21,709 nt of DNA from positions 1 to 21,709 of IMG/VR virus record IMGVR_UViG_3300031746_000196, one strand, 5' to 3'. A program made the translations under genes and the position numbers. Positions 14,839 to 21,709 of this stretch are shown here, piece after piece. The notes beneath the pieces are model-generated. The model worked only from the letters and a program-made list of their open reading frames with translations, ran no database searches and was not told the origin of the DNA. Positions within the stretch are counted from its first letter, which is position 1. Each line of letters opens with the position of its first letter. This DNA is from a virus.

Positions 14839-16095
14839 ATGGCAATAAGAACTAAAGACTGCACAAAAGAATATTTAACTAGTGTAGCATTACCAAATCA
14901 TGCAGAGTCATATACTGTTATCTCACATGAATTTATTATTAATCATACTATGGAGCAATTAACACTCCATGGTTTCACTGTAGAAAAAGAGACATACAGA
15001 TCTAATTCTGATGGCTCTATTGCTCAAGGCATATATTATATTAACTACAATAAAGATCCTGAGATAGGATTAATGTTTGCATGGTCTAATAGTTATAATA
15101 AACTAATGAGATTTAAATGTGCAATGGGAGGTTATGTATTTATATGTATGAATGGTGTAGTAGCCGGAGATATGGGTTCATATGGAAGAAAACATCTTGG
15201 AACTGCAGACACTGAAACTGTTCAAGCAATTATTGAGCAAATTAGTAATGCAGATATATACTTTGACAAAATTGTAGCTGATAAAGATACAATGAAGAAA
15301 ATTACTATTACTGAAAGAAAACAAGCTGAATTATTGGGTATATTATACGCAGAGTATGAACTTCTTACTAATGAGCAGATAAGTATTGTAAAACAACAAA
15401 TGGATAAACCAAGTTATGACTACAACTGTGAGATAAATTCATTGTGGGCATTCTATAATCATGTTACTTATGCATTCAAGAAATCACATCCTAGAGACTG
15501 GATGGATGACCAGAGAAAATTTCACTGGTTTGTTGCATTTGAATTTGATTTAGCTAACTTTGTTGAAAATGCTGAATTAGTTCCTGTAGATCAATTAGAG
15601 TTAAACTATGGGCAACCTGAGAATCAGTTAAATATTCTTACTGAAATAGAAAAAGCTGAAGAAAATGCTGAGTTATCTCAATTAGCAATTGAAAGAGATA
15701 ACATGGAAGCTGATATTGAAGCTGATATACTTGATGAAGATATTAGATATGCTGCAAATTATGATGCTGTATTCTATGAAGATCTAGCAGGTAATACATT
15801 TGAAGCACTTGTAGTAGAAAGTGTACCTGAATTAGAGTTACCAAGTTTTGATGAAATTGTTTTTCAAGGACTTAAAGACATGGATGAATCATTAGCTGAG
15901 AAAAAAGCACTTGAAGAAGCACTTGAAGTAGAAGCAGTTAAACCTGCTGAAGCTGAGGAACTTATACAGTTGCAAGAAAAGTTAGATAAAAGAGAAATTG
16001 AAGTTATAGCAAAAAATATACTAGAGGATGATGATTTTAATTTTAATCTAGATGATACTGATGATGACACATTAGGAGGAGAATTCTTCTTATAA
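14839..16095 (+). CDS. DUF932-like protein with long acidic tail
   Basis: The N-terminal half resembles the DUF932 phage/plasmid family: FAWSNSYNKLMRFKCAMGGY (residues about 80-99) followed by VFICMNGVVAG and GRKHLG, compare the family's NS.D.S....G..VFVC.N...G. The protein starts MAIRTKD, as do two replication-run proteins. From about residue 255 the chain is extremely acidic and low in complexity (EKAEENAE, DNMEADIEADILDEDI, PELELPSFDE). It ends EDDDFNFNLDDTDDDTLGG and a hydrophobic tip EFFL, much like an SSB tail. It directly follows the polymerase with one base between. DUF932 proteins are linked to plasmid and phage DNA metabolism without a defined reaction; a DNA-mimic or replisome-docking tail is my inference. 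Confidence 0.78.
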   Translation: MAIRTKDCTKEYLTSVALPNHAESYTVISHEFIINHTMEQLTLHGFTVEKETYRSNSDGSIAQGIYYINYNKDPEIGLMFAWSNSYNKLMRFKCAMGGYVFICMNGVVAGDMGSYGRKHLGTADTETVQAIIEQISNADIYFDKIVADKDTMKKITITERKQAELLGILYAEYELLTNEQISIVKQQMDKPSYDYNCEINSLWAFYNHVTYAFKKSHPRDWMDDQRKFHWFVAFEFDLANFVENAELVPVDQLELNYGQPENQLNILTEIEKAEENAELSQLAIERDNMEADIEADILDEDIRYAANYDAVFYEDLAGNTFEALVVESVPELELPSFDEIVFQGLKDMDESLAEKKALEEALEVEAVKPAEAEELIQLQEKLDKREIEVIAKNILEDDDFNFNLDDTDDDTLGGEFFL

Positions 16096-16125
16096 AACAC
16101 TTGCTCCAAGGGAGTATAGTTAAAC

Positions 16126-16181
16126 AAATATATCAATTAGGAGGTACAGTAATGTATCTCCTTTTTAAACTTGATATATTT
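16126..16181. terminator. Nested hairpin terminator at the convergent junction
   Basis: An inner stem GGAGGTACA (16140-16148) pairs with TGTATCTCC (16153-16161, one G-U pair) around a GTAA loop and is followed by TTTTT, a good rightward terminator. It is enclosed by a perfect 11-base inverted repeat, AAATATATCAA (16126-16136) and TTGATATATTT (16171-16181). The nested form could act on transcripts from both sides. Confidence 0.75.
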
Positions 16182-16204
16182 AAATAATAAGAATTTAAAC
16201 TTAT

Positions 16205-16241
16205 AGGAGAGGGCCACAACGGCTCTCTCCTTTTTTTTTTC
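16205..16241 (+). terminator. Strong rightward terminator with a ten-T tract
   Basis: GGAGAGGGCC (16206-16215) pairs with GGCTCTCTCC (16221-16230), with one G-U pair and the loop ACAAC, followed by ten T residues. It is the second terminator for the rightward block. The stop codon of the leftward 44-residue gene lies 1 base beyond the T tract. On the leftward strand the same hairpin has only a weak T run after it. Confidence 0.9.
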
Positions 16242-16376
16242 TTACTTGCCCTGCCCCCGATAACCTTTCTTATAGAGCTTTGATTTTTTAAGCTTAGATG
16301 TACCATTCTTAGAGTGTACACCTGGTCTTGATACTTTTATTGAAGCACCTGCACTTCCTGTTGTTTTATTAGCCAT
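16242..16376 (-). CDS. Very basic 44-aa protein
   Basis: A short leftward gene, 7 bases after the stop of the 1105-residue protein. It reads MANKTTGSAGASIKVS, then RPGVHSKNGTSKLKKSKLY and KKGYRGQGK. It has about a dozen lysine and arginine residues, no acidic residue and no hydrophobic core, so it is probably disordered and binds nucleic acid or an acidic partner. I recall similar GVHxK...SK.YKK.YRGQG peptides in crAss-like genomes near virion genes, but cannot check. The end is framed by the convergent terminators. A DNA-condensing or capsid-packaged role is a guess based on charge and neighbours. Confidence 0.72.
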   Translation of the reverse strand: MANKTTGSAGASIKVSRPGVHSKNGTSKLKKSKLYKKGYRGQGK

Positions 16377-16383
16377 TGTTAGT

Positions 16384-19300
16384 TTATTTTAATAATGTAG
16401 CTTTAAATGATTTAACTGCTGCTTCTGGAGTAAAGTTATATCCAGAAAAACCTATTAGTTTAAGAAAGTATGCCCAAGATTTATTATCACCTTTATTCCA
16501 CACACCTTCTTTTCTTTGATAACTTAATTTTTCAGGACTCCATGTAAATAAAAATTGATTAACAAATTTTGTCATTCTTTCTACTGTACTAACCATAGCT
16601 GATGGAGATTTAACAGTACGATAAGCATCTGGAGGAGATATGTATGATGAAGTCTCGGATTGCATTCTAGATAATTCATATAGCATAAAGTTATATGCAT
16701 ATCCTTTTTTCTCATCATCATCATCACCAAATGCATGCATTAATAACATTATAAATACAGTTGTTCCAAGTATAATTACTGTTTCAGCCATTACTCTTTT
16801 AATTTGTGCTTTTTCAAAAGGTGTATATGTTGACCAGTTCTGCATCATGTTAAGTTTTAGCTTAGCCAAATCTTTTAACATTGTATGATAAAAAGTTATA
16901 TAATAACCTTCAGTTACAGCACCAAGTTCTTGATCTACTTTAAGTCTTCCCCATCTTCTTTTATAACCTGGTATAAGATGTTTTCTATACATGATAGCTA
17001 ATCTACCTACTGAATATCTTTGTGCAGTACCTTTATCAAAATCATTATAAACCCCGTGTAATTTTTTACTTATTGCATGTATTCTATCTTGTAAATCAAG
17101 TTTCTTTTTATTAGTAAAATCTGTATTTTTTTCAATTTCTTCAAGACCATATTTAGTATATGCTTCTAAAAGAGAAATTATTTCCCCAGTATTAGTATCA
17201 GTAACTTTAGTTGCTTCCATTAATGCAAACATTGCAGATACTTGTATCTCATGCTCACCAAAGTGCTGATTAAAGAATAATGTATCAGTTCTCATTAACT
17301 TAGCAAATACACTACCTGAAACATTTTTACCATACTGATCTTTATAGTTACCTTGCATTGCATCATAATGATTTACAAGATTACCTACTAGTGATTCAGC
17401 TGTTGGTTTACCAAAATCAGAAAGAAATGAGGTTAAGTTTTTTGCATAATACAATTTACCTTTTCTTAAATCTTTTCTGCTAAAAAATTCAGATGAGTTA
17501 GCTTCAATAATTAATTGGATATTACCCTGTAAATTATTTGCCATACCTTTAAGTAAATCTGCAGCAATACTTGTTATAGCAGAATAACTTAATGCAAGAT
17601 TCGTTAACTTACCCATAGAATAATCTCCAAGTATCTCAGCATTTTGCATTTCATTATAAAGATTCATGTTTATAAATGCATCAACATGTTTTTTAGCATT
17701 TGCTTCACCTTGTTTTTTAATATTAACTTTAATACCAAGTTTATTTGCAAGAGCATCTAATACAGCAACACCTTTAGAATTAGTTTCAGCAACTTCTCTA
17801 TCTCCTATTATAGCTTTAAACATTGATGTTTCTGCTGAAATATTATTTACTGCTTCATATTTATTTGCCATTTGAGAATAAAGTTCTACACTTCTTATTA
17901 AATCTAAACTTACTTCATCAGCATCCATATCTTGAGTGTAGTATACAGGTATAAACTTTGCACCTTCATCAGCTAAATTTGACAAATTAAAATCAGTTTC
18001 ATCTCCTCTTATAGATGTCACATCTTTAAATTTATCTGTTATAACACTTTTAATACTACTTCTTTCTATACTACGTTTATGTATTGATGGTAAAACATAA
18101 CCTGTTTTTTGAGCATCAGGTACTTTTTCTTGAGCATCAAGATATAGATTTAATAAAAATGAATGATATTCCCCTTTAGCATTTTTAGGTTTATCATTTT
18201 TATCATATAGTGCTTCCCAATTTTTATTAAGATATATATCAGCTGGCTCACTAAATTCTTTCATATAAATCTTAGTACCATCTTTTTTAATCTGCAAAAC
18301 AGATTTATGCCACTTATCATAATCAGCTTTAGTCCAAATACCACCATTTACTAATTTATTTTTTTCAAGAAGAATTTTATCAATTTCTTCATCACTTTTT
18401 TTTTGTGCATTTTTAGCATACCAGTCTCTTAATATAGTAGATTTATTTGCTTCAAAATTAGATTTTGCTATTATTTCTGCATCAGTTGGATTAGGTCCTA
18501 ATTTAGTAGCTTTATATAATTTAGTTTCTGCTTCTCTATATTTATTAATATCATATTTTTGTACAAAAGCCATTTTTTTAATAGTAGTTGGCTCTCCATT
18601 ATTATTTGTACCATGAGATATTAATACTTCATATAAACCTTCATTGAACTTAGCTGGAGTATCTCTGCTTTCTGATTGACTATCTTTATATTTTAAAAAA
18701 GCTTTAGCTGCAAGTTTTACTATAGCTATATCTAATTGTCTTGCTCCTTCAAATTCTGTTTTAACAGCTTTTGCAAATAACCCTAATGAAGCATCTTCAT
18801 TAGTTATTAATGGGCCAAACCAAAACTCCATTGAACCTTCATCTCTAGATGAAAATTTTAATAACTCTTCCATTGACTCTTGAGTCTGTGTAAAAGATTG
18901 AAATTTAGCAATTCTTTCTGTTAAAGCTTTAATTCTTTTATCATTAGGATTTGCAGATGTTTTTTCAGCTTTTAATTTTTTTTCTATTTCTATTAATTCT
19001 TTATTAATTGCTTCATCTAGATTTAATGATTTATAATTAAGTAAAAATGAAGCCATTAAAGGTATACCTAATTTTATATATTGTTCTTTAACTGCTTTTC
19101 TTATTGAAATTGCATCTGTTAACATTTCTCTTATAGTCTTATTATCTTCTTCAGAAATTTCTTCTTCTCCTTCTTTTGCAGTAAAAAAACTATATATATC
19201 AGCTTTAGAAATTTCATCAAGAATATTATAACTATTAGCAAAAGAATTTAATTTAGTAAGTTCTATAATCCTATTTTTTTTAAAATCTTCTGTACCATCA

Positions 19301-19701
19301 TCTTTTTTATTAATAACAGCTTTCATTAATTTTTCAATATCTTTAGCTTCTTTATAACTGTCTTTAACAAACATGTTAATAGAATTAATACCTTCTAGAT
19401 GTCTAAATTCATCAATTAATTTTTTTTGTCTTTCTTCTTTTTCTGTTTGATTAATTAACTTTTGACCTTGAATTATTTTTAATTGTTTTTCTAAATGCAC
19501 CCAAATTTTATCCACCATAGTAGTTATATCATCTTTCTTTACTTCAGGTGTTTTTTCTAATTCAGCATCAGGTATATAATTTAAATCTTTATTTAAATCA
19601 AAACCTTGTCTAATCCATTCTTCTTCAGCTCTAGTATCATTACCATTTACTTCATTAAGTATTTTTACATACTCCTTACTGGTTTTAATTGGGCAATACA
19701 T
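16384..19701 (-). CDS. Large helical virion-associated protein, likely ejected
   Basis: An 1105-residue protein rich in Lys and Glu and mostly alpha-helical. The N-terminus MYCPIKTSKEYVKIL and the segment EEEWIRQGFDLN (residues 1-40) look like the short modules that open large phage virion polyproteins. Residues about 60-450 are charged helices likely to include coiled coil. In the middle lies PVYYTQDMDADEVSLDLIRSV. The C-terminal third is more conserved in feel (RLAIMYRKHLIPGYKRRWG), followed by a clear membrane segment ETVIILGTTVFIMLLMHAFG (about 973-992) just before DDDDEKK, and a 113-residue tail. No RNA polymerase DxDxD motif is seen. It is separated from the upstream gene by 18 bases. 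The likely role is an internal protein ejected with DNA that inserts in the host membrane; this is inferred. Confidence 0.72.
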   Translation of the reverse strand: MYCPIKTSKEYVKILNEVNGNDTRAEEEWIRQGFDLNKDLNYIPDAELEKTPEVKKDDITTMVDKIWVHLEKQLKIIQGQKLINQTEKEERQKKLIDEFRHLEGINSINMFVKDSYKEAKDIEKLMKAVINKKDDGTEDFKKNRIIELTKLNSFANSYNILDEISKADIYSFFTAKEGEEEISEEDNKTIREMLTDAISIRKAVKEQYIKLGIPLMASFLLNYKSLNLDEAINKELIEIEKKLKAEKTSANPNDKRIKALTERIAKFQSFTQTQESMEELLKFSSRDEGSMEFWFGPLITNEDASLGLFAKAVKTEFEGARQLDIAIVKLAAKAFLKYKDSQSESRDTPAKFNEGLYEVLISHGTNNNGEPTTIKKMAFVQKYDINKYREAETKLYKATKLGPNPTDAEIIAKSNFEANKSTILRDWYAKNAQKKSDEEIDKILLEKNKLVNGGIWTKADYDKWHKSVLQIKKDGTKIYMKEFSEPADIYLNKNWEALYDKNDKPKNAKGEYHSFLLNLYLDAQEKVPDAQKTGYVLPSIHKRSIERSSIKSVITDKFKDVTSIRGDETDFNLSNLADEGAKFIPVYYTQDMDADEVSLDLIRSVELYSQMANKYEAVNNISAETSMFKAIIGDREVAETNSKGVAVLDALANKLGIKVNIKKQGEANAKKHVDAFINMNLYNEMQNAEILGDYSMGKLTNLALSYSAITSIAADLLKGMANNLQGNIQLIIEANSSEFFSRKDLRKGKLYYAKNLTSFLSDFGKPTAESLVGNLVNHYDAMQGNYKDQYGKNVSGSVFAKLMRTDTLFFNQHFGEHEIQVSAMFALMEATKVTDTNTGEIISLLEAYTKYGLEEIEKNTDFTNKKKLDLQDRIHAISKKLHGVYNDFDKGTAQRYSVGRLAIMYRKHLIPGYKRRWGRLKVDQELGAVTEGYYITFYHTMLKDLAKLKLNMMQNWSTYTPFEKAQIKRVMAETVIILGTTVFIMLLMHAFGDDDDEKKGYAYNFMLYELSRMQSETSSYISPPDAYRTVKSPSAMVSTVERMTKFVNQFLFTWSPEKLSYQRKEGVWNKGDNKSWAYFLKLIGFSGYNFTPEAAVKSFKATLLK

Positions 19702-19719
19702 ATTGTTTAGAATTTTTAA

Positions 19720-20490
19720 TTAACACAAATTTTTAAGTACTTTAACCATTATTTTGACTAATTGAGATTCAGTAGTAATTACTTCTAACTCATCAAATAT
19801 ATCAGTAATGTCAATACCTTTATAAGCAAGTTGTTCTTCTGTAAATAAATTTAACATAGTATCATTTACAAAAGAATTAAATGCTTTTTGATCATATGGC
19901 TTTAAAGATACTGGTTCTTCTACTAATTCCATAGTATCTAGGTTAATATTTTTTAATAATATTATTTTACCTGATAAATCTGTTATATCATATGTACCAG
20001 TAATATTATTTAAAATAGCTTTTGAACCACCAATTATAACTGATGTTGGTTTTTTACCAGTTTTTTCAAGTTCTTTTTTATACTCAGTTTGAATAGGATA
20101 TTCTTCTTCAACCTCTGCAATATCTTCTACTTCTGGTATAAAGATATCTTCCTTGTTTTCTTGATCAAATAGAGCTTCATCACCATTATAAAAACTAGTA
20201 TCTTTTTCATCAAAATCTACTTCACCAGACATTATTGCTAACTCTTCTTCTATTTTTAATTGAGCATCATATTTTTCATCAACAATACTATTAAAAACTT
20301 TTTCAGAAATATTTATTACAACTCTATCTTTATCAAAAACACTTATGCTAGCTAAATTAGGATATTTATTATTAATATTTGTTAAAAATTCTTTAGCCAT
20401 AAAGTCACTATGTGTAGTATCTCTATACCCACCTAATTTTTTATCAATTTCTTTATTTAAATCTATTTTAATTTGTGTTTTACAAGGCAT
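19720..20490 (-). CDS. Probable virion polyprotein fragment, 256 aa
   Basis: I use the ATG at 20490 (MPCKTQIKIDLNKE); the longer TTG reading from 20511 would overlap the upstream gene and is less likely. The N-terminal 70 residues form a compact alpha/beta module (FLTNINNKYPNLASISVF..DRVVINIS) that recalls small repeated domains in large crAss-like virion proteins. A strongly acidic linker follows (residues about 90-135, with EDIFIPEVEDIAEVEEE). Then comes a second module (PTSVIIGGSKAIL, TYDITDLSGKIILLKNI) and a helical end rich in leucine. No catalytic motif is recognised. It lies between the ART-like gene (11-base gap) and the 1105-residue gene (18-base gap), so all are likely made together. 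Confidence 0.68.
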   Translation of the reverse strand: MPCKTQIKIDLNKEIDKKLGGYRDTTHSDFMAKEFLTNINNKYPNLASISVFDKDRVVINISEKVFNSIVDEKYDAQLKIEEELAIMSGEVDFDEKDTSFYNGDEALFDQENKEDIFIPEVEDIAEVEEEYPIQTEYKKELEKTGKKPTSVIIGGSKAILNNITGTYDITDLSGKIILLKNINLDTMELVEEPVSLKPYDQKAFNSFVNDTMLNLFTEEQLAYKGIDITDIFDELEVITTESQLVKIMVKVLKNLC

Positions 20491-20501
20491 AATATTATTT
20501 A

Positions 20502-21709
20502 TTAAGGACAAGATTTTTTATAAAGTGAAGCTGCGTCTAATATTCTTTGTTTAGTTAAAGGATCAGATACTGTTTCTTTAGCTAAGTTAGTTTTTCCTGA
20601 ACCTAATATAGTATTATCTGAAAGTATATAATAATTAGATTTGTTATAACTAGACACTCTTAATGTACCATCTTCTAATTCTTTTCTAATATACACTTTA
20701 TTTTTAATAGTTTGATCAGTTAATTCTTTACCATTACCAAAATATATTTTACCATCTGGTTTAATTGTAAAAGTATATTGATCTACTTTTATATTTCTTT
20801 CTTCTGGTTCAGGTTTTTTAACTATAACTTCTCCAGTTTGTCCATCAGGAACCTCTTCTTGTAGTTGTTTTACTATTGGAGCTTCAATTACTGATTTAGT
20901 AGTAACAAACTCTTTAAATCCTTCTATATCTTGTTTACCTCCTAATATATGAATTTGTTCTGGTTCAAATATATTATATTCTTGTCCACCATTTATTTTT
21001 TCTGTAACAGCATCATAACCTTTATCAATAAGTTCTTGAGAACCTTTACCACTCCTACTGTTAGAATAACCTTTATTTTCTGTATATGGATTTTTTATAT
21101 CAACAATAGCAGAATATAAACCTTCTCTATTATATCCTTCAGCATTTTTTTTAGATGTTGTAAAATAATGACCAGTACCTAAAAAAGTATCAAGCCCACC
21201 ATAATCATGTTCTCTTTTTTTAAATTTTTCAAAACGACCTTTATTATATAATTCATCTAACTGAGAATTTTTATAATACACATATTCACCGTTTTTTAAT
21301 TTAAACCCTTCTCCTGTTTCAATTCTTCCATTTTGTTGGTATTCTTTTTTCTCTTTATCTGATAATGTTCTAACTATAGACCTATCTGTATCCATAATAC
21401 CATCTACCCAAACTTGAGTAGTTGTAGTATTATAATCTAAAGTATCAGATAAATAATCTCTAAAAGTATATTTTGTTTTACTACCATGATAAACAATATC
21501 TTTTACTTTACTATTAGGAAATATACTATCTAAATATTGAGAATAAGCTTGTAACGCTTGTTGTTTTTGTTGTGGGGTTAATCCAGTTATTAGAAGCCCT
21601 TTTTTTATAGGTATAGGGTTATTGTGAGAAGTTCTTTCTAATACTGAAAGATTTCTAAAACTAAATAAATGGTCAATATCCTTTCCATAAGATTTTAAAT
21701 ACTTATCTA
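20502..21709 (-). CDS. Partial virion protein with ADP-ribosyltransferase-like domain
   Basis: The reading frame stays open from the stop at 20502 to the window edge, so the ATG at 21395 is internal and the N-terminus is missing; at least 401 residues are present. An ART domain of the polyvalent-protein type is visible. KDIVYHGSK (about 69-77 of the visible part) carries the first histidine. GTGHYFTTSKKNAEGY (about 177-192) is the second motif, followed by IVDIKNPY. YNIFEPEQIHILGG (about 244-257) is the third, with the acidic/Gln position. The H-Y-(E/Q) set looks complete. A proline and acidic linker and a small beta module (GKIYFGNGKELT) follow. Expected action is transfer of ADP-ribose from NAD to a host protein after ejection. 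The domain call is fairly sure; activity is inferred. Confidence 0.75.
   Translation of the reverse strand, partial: DKYLKSYGKDIDHLFSFRNLSVLERTSHNNPIPIKKGLLITGLTPQQKQQALQAYSQYLDSIFPNSKVKDIVYHGSKTKYTFRDYLSDTLDYNTTTTQVWVDGIMDTDRSIVRTLSDKEKKEYQQNGRIETGEGFKLKNGEYVYYKNSQLDELYNKGRFEKFKKREHDYGGLDTFLGTGHYFTTSKKNAEGYNREGLYSAIVDIKNPYTENKGYSNSRSGKGSQELIDKGYDAVTEKINGGQEYNIFEPEQIHILGGKQDIEGFKEFVTTKSVIEAPIVKQLQEEVPDGQTGEVIVKKPEPEERNIKVDQYTFTIKPDGKIYFGNGKELTDQTIKNKVYIRKELEDGTLRVSSYNKSNYYILSDNTILGSGKTNLAKETVSDPLTKQRILDAASLYKKSCP

Noticed and set aside
16102-16116. Small hairpin TGCTCC-AAG-GGAGTA after the DUF932-like gene as a third terminator.
   Set aside because: The stem is only six pairs with a three-base loop and no T run follows.
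15864-16136. Leftward 90-residue frame rich in serine opposite the end of the DUF932-like gene.
   Set aside because: It is the mirror of the GAA/GAT-rich acidic tail on the other strand; its composition is an artefact of that repeat-like coding.
16640-16888. Rightward 82-residue frame opposite the membrane segment of the 1105-residue protein.
   Set aside because: It is antisense to a convincing conserved region and mirrors its hydrophobic stretch; no promoter or leader is seen.
20491-20511. TTG start at 20511 for the 256-residue leftward protein.
   Set aside because: It would overlap the end of the ART-like gene and add seven residues unlike related openings; the ATG at 20490 leaves a normal 11-base gap.
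21393-21395. ATG at 21395 as the true start of the ART-like protein.
   Set aside because: The same frame is open for 104 more codons up to the window edge and includes the essential VYHGSK motif, so the start lies outside.
1-21709. Stop-codon reassignment (TAG or TGA read through), known in some crAss-like phages.
   Set aside because: TAG ends three genes (6567, 6667, 9446) and TGA one, each followed at once by a new gene or a terminator, and all major frames are complete with the standard code.

Overview
The window looks like part of a tailed-phage genome of the crAss-like type (order Crassvirales), whose hosts are Bacteroidota. The sequence is very AT-rich, almost gap-free and densely packed. 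Genes mostly lack Shine-Dalgarno sites and start behind short AT-rich leaders such as AATT-ATG, as is usual for Bacteroidota and their phages. The assignment rests on recalled family resemblance, not a database search. Stops are mostly TAA, with TAG after three genes and TGA after one, so the standard bacterial code fits. I found no tRNA, CRISPR array, integrase, insertion sequence, capsid, portal or terminase gene.

Layout. Positions 11-16095 carry a rightward block of replication, recombination and accessory genes, cut by rho-independent terminators into four runs. Run 1 (11-3046): DnaB-like helicase, an unknown protein, a Sak4/AAA_24-type recombination ATPase and a probable SSB-like protein. 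Run 2 (3064-9531): a degenerate DnaG/TOPRIM protein, a GIY-YIG endonuclease, small genes including two tandem DUF6878-like paralogues and a DUF6915-like gene, then a zincin/vWA protein and its MoxR AAA+ partner. Run 3 (9545-12799): an unknown 417-residue protein, a RecB/YqaJ-type PD-(D/E)XK exonuclease and two unknown proteins. Run 4 (12837-16240): a compact family B DNA polymerase and a DUF932-like protein with an acidic tail. A convergent junction at 16096-16241 holds two strong hairpins.

Positions 16242-21709 are transcribed leftward and look like virion genes. In transcription order they are the C-terminal part of a protein with an ADP-ribosyltransferase-like domain (running off the window edge), a 256-residue protein, an 1105-residue helical protein with one clear membrane segment, and a 44-residue very basic protein. 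These resemble pieces of the large ejected polyproteins of crAss-like phages.

Working together: helicase, TOPRIM protein, SSB-like protein and polymerase would form the replisome. Sak4-like ATPase, SSB and the exonuclease would form a recombination set. The zincin/vWA-MoxR pair is flanked by two proteins that share a domain, which is the best candidate here for an undescribed system. Other oddities are a shared MA(I/L)xTKD N-terminus on three unrelated proteins, a primase lacking its zinc ligands and TOPRIM glutamate, and terminators placed 13-37 bases upstream of the next start codon.
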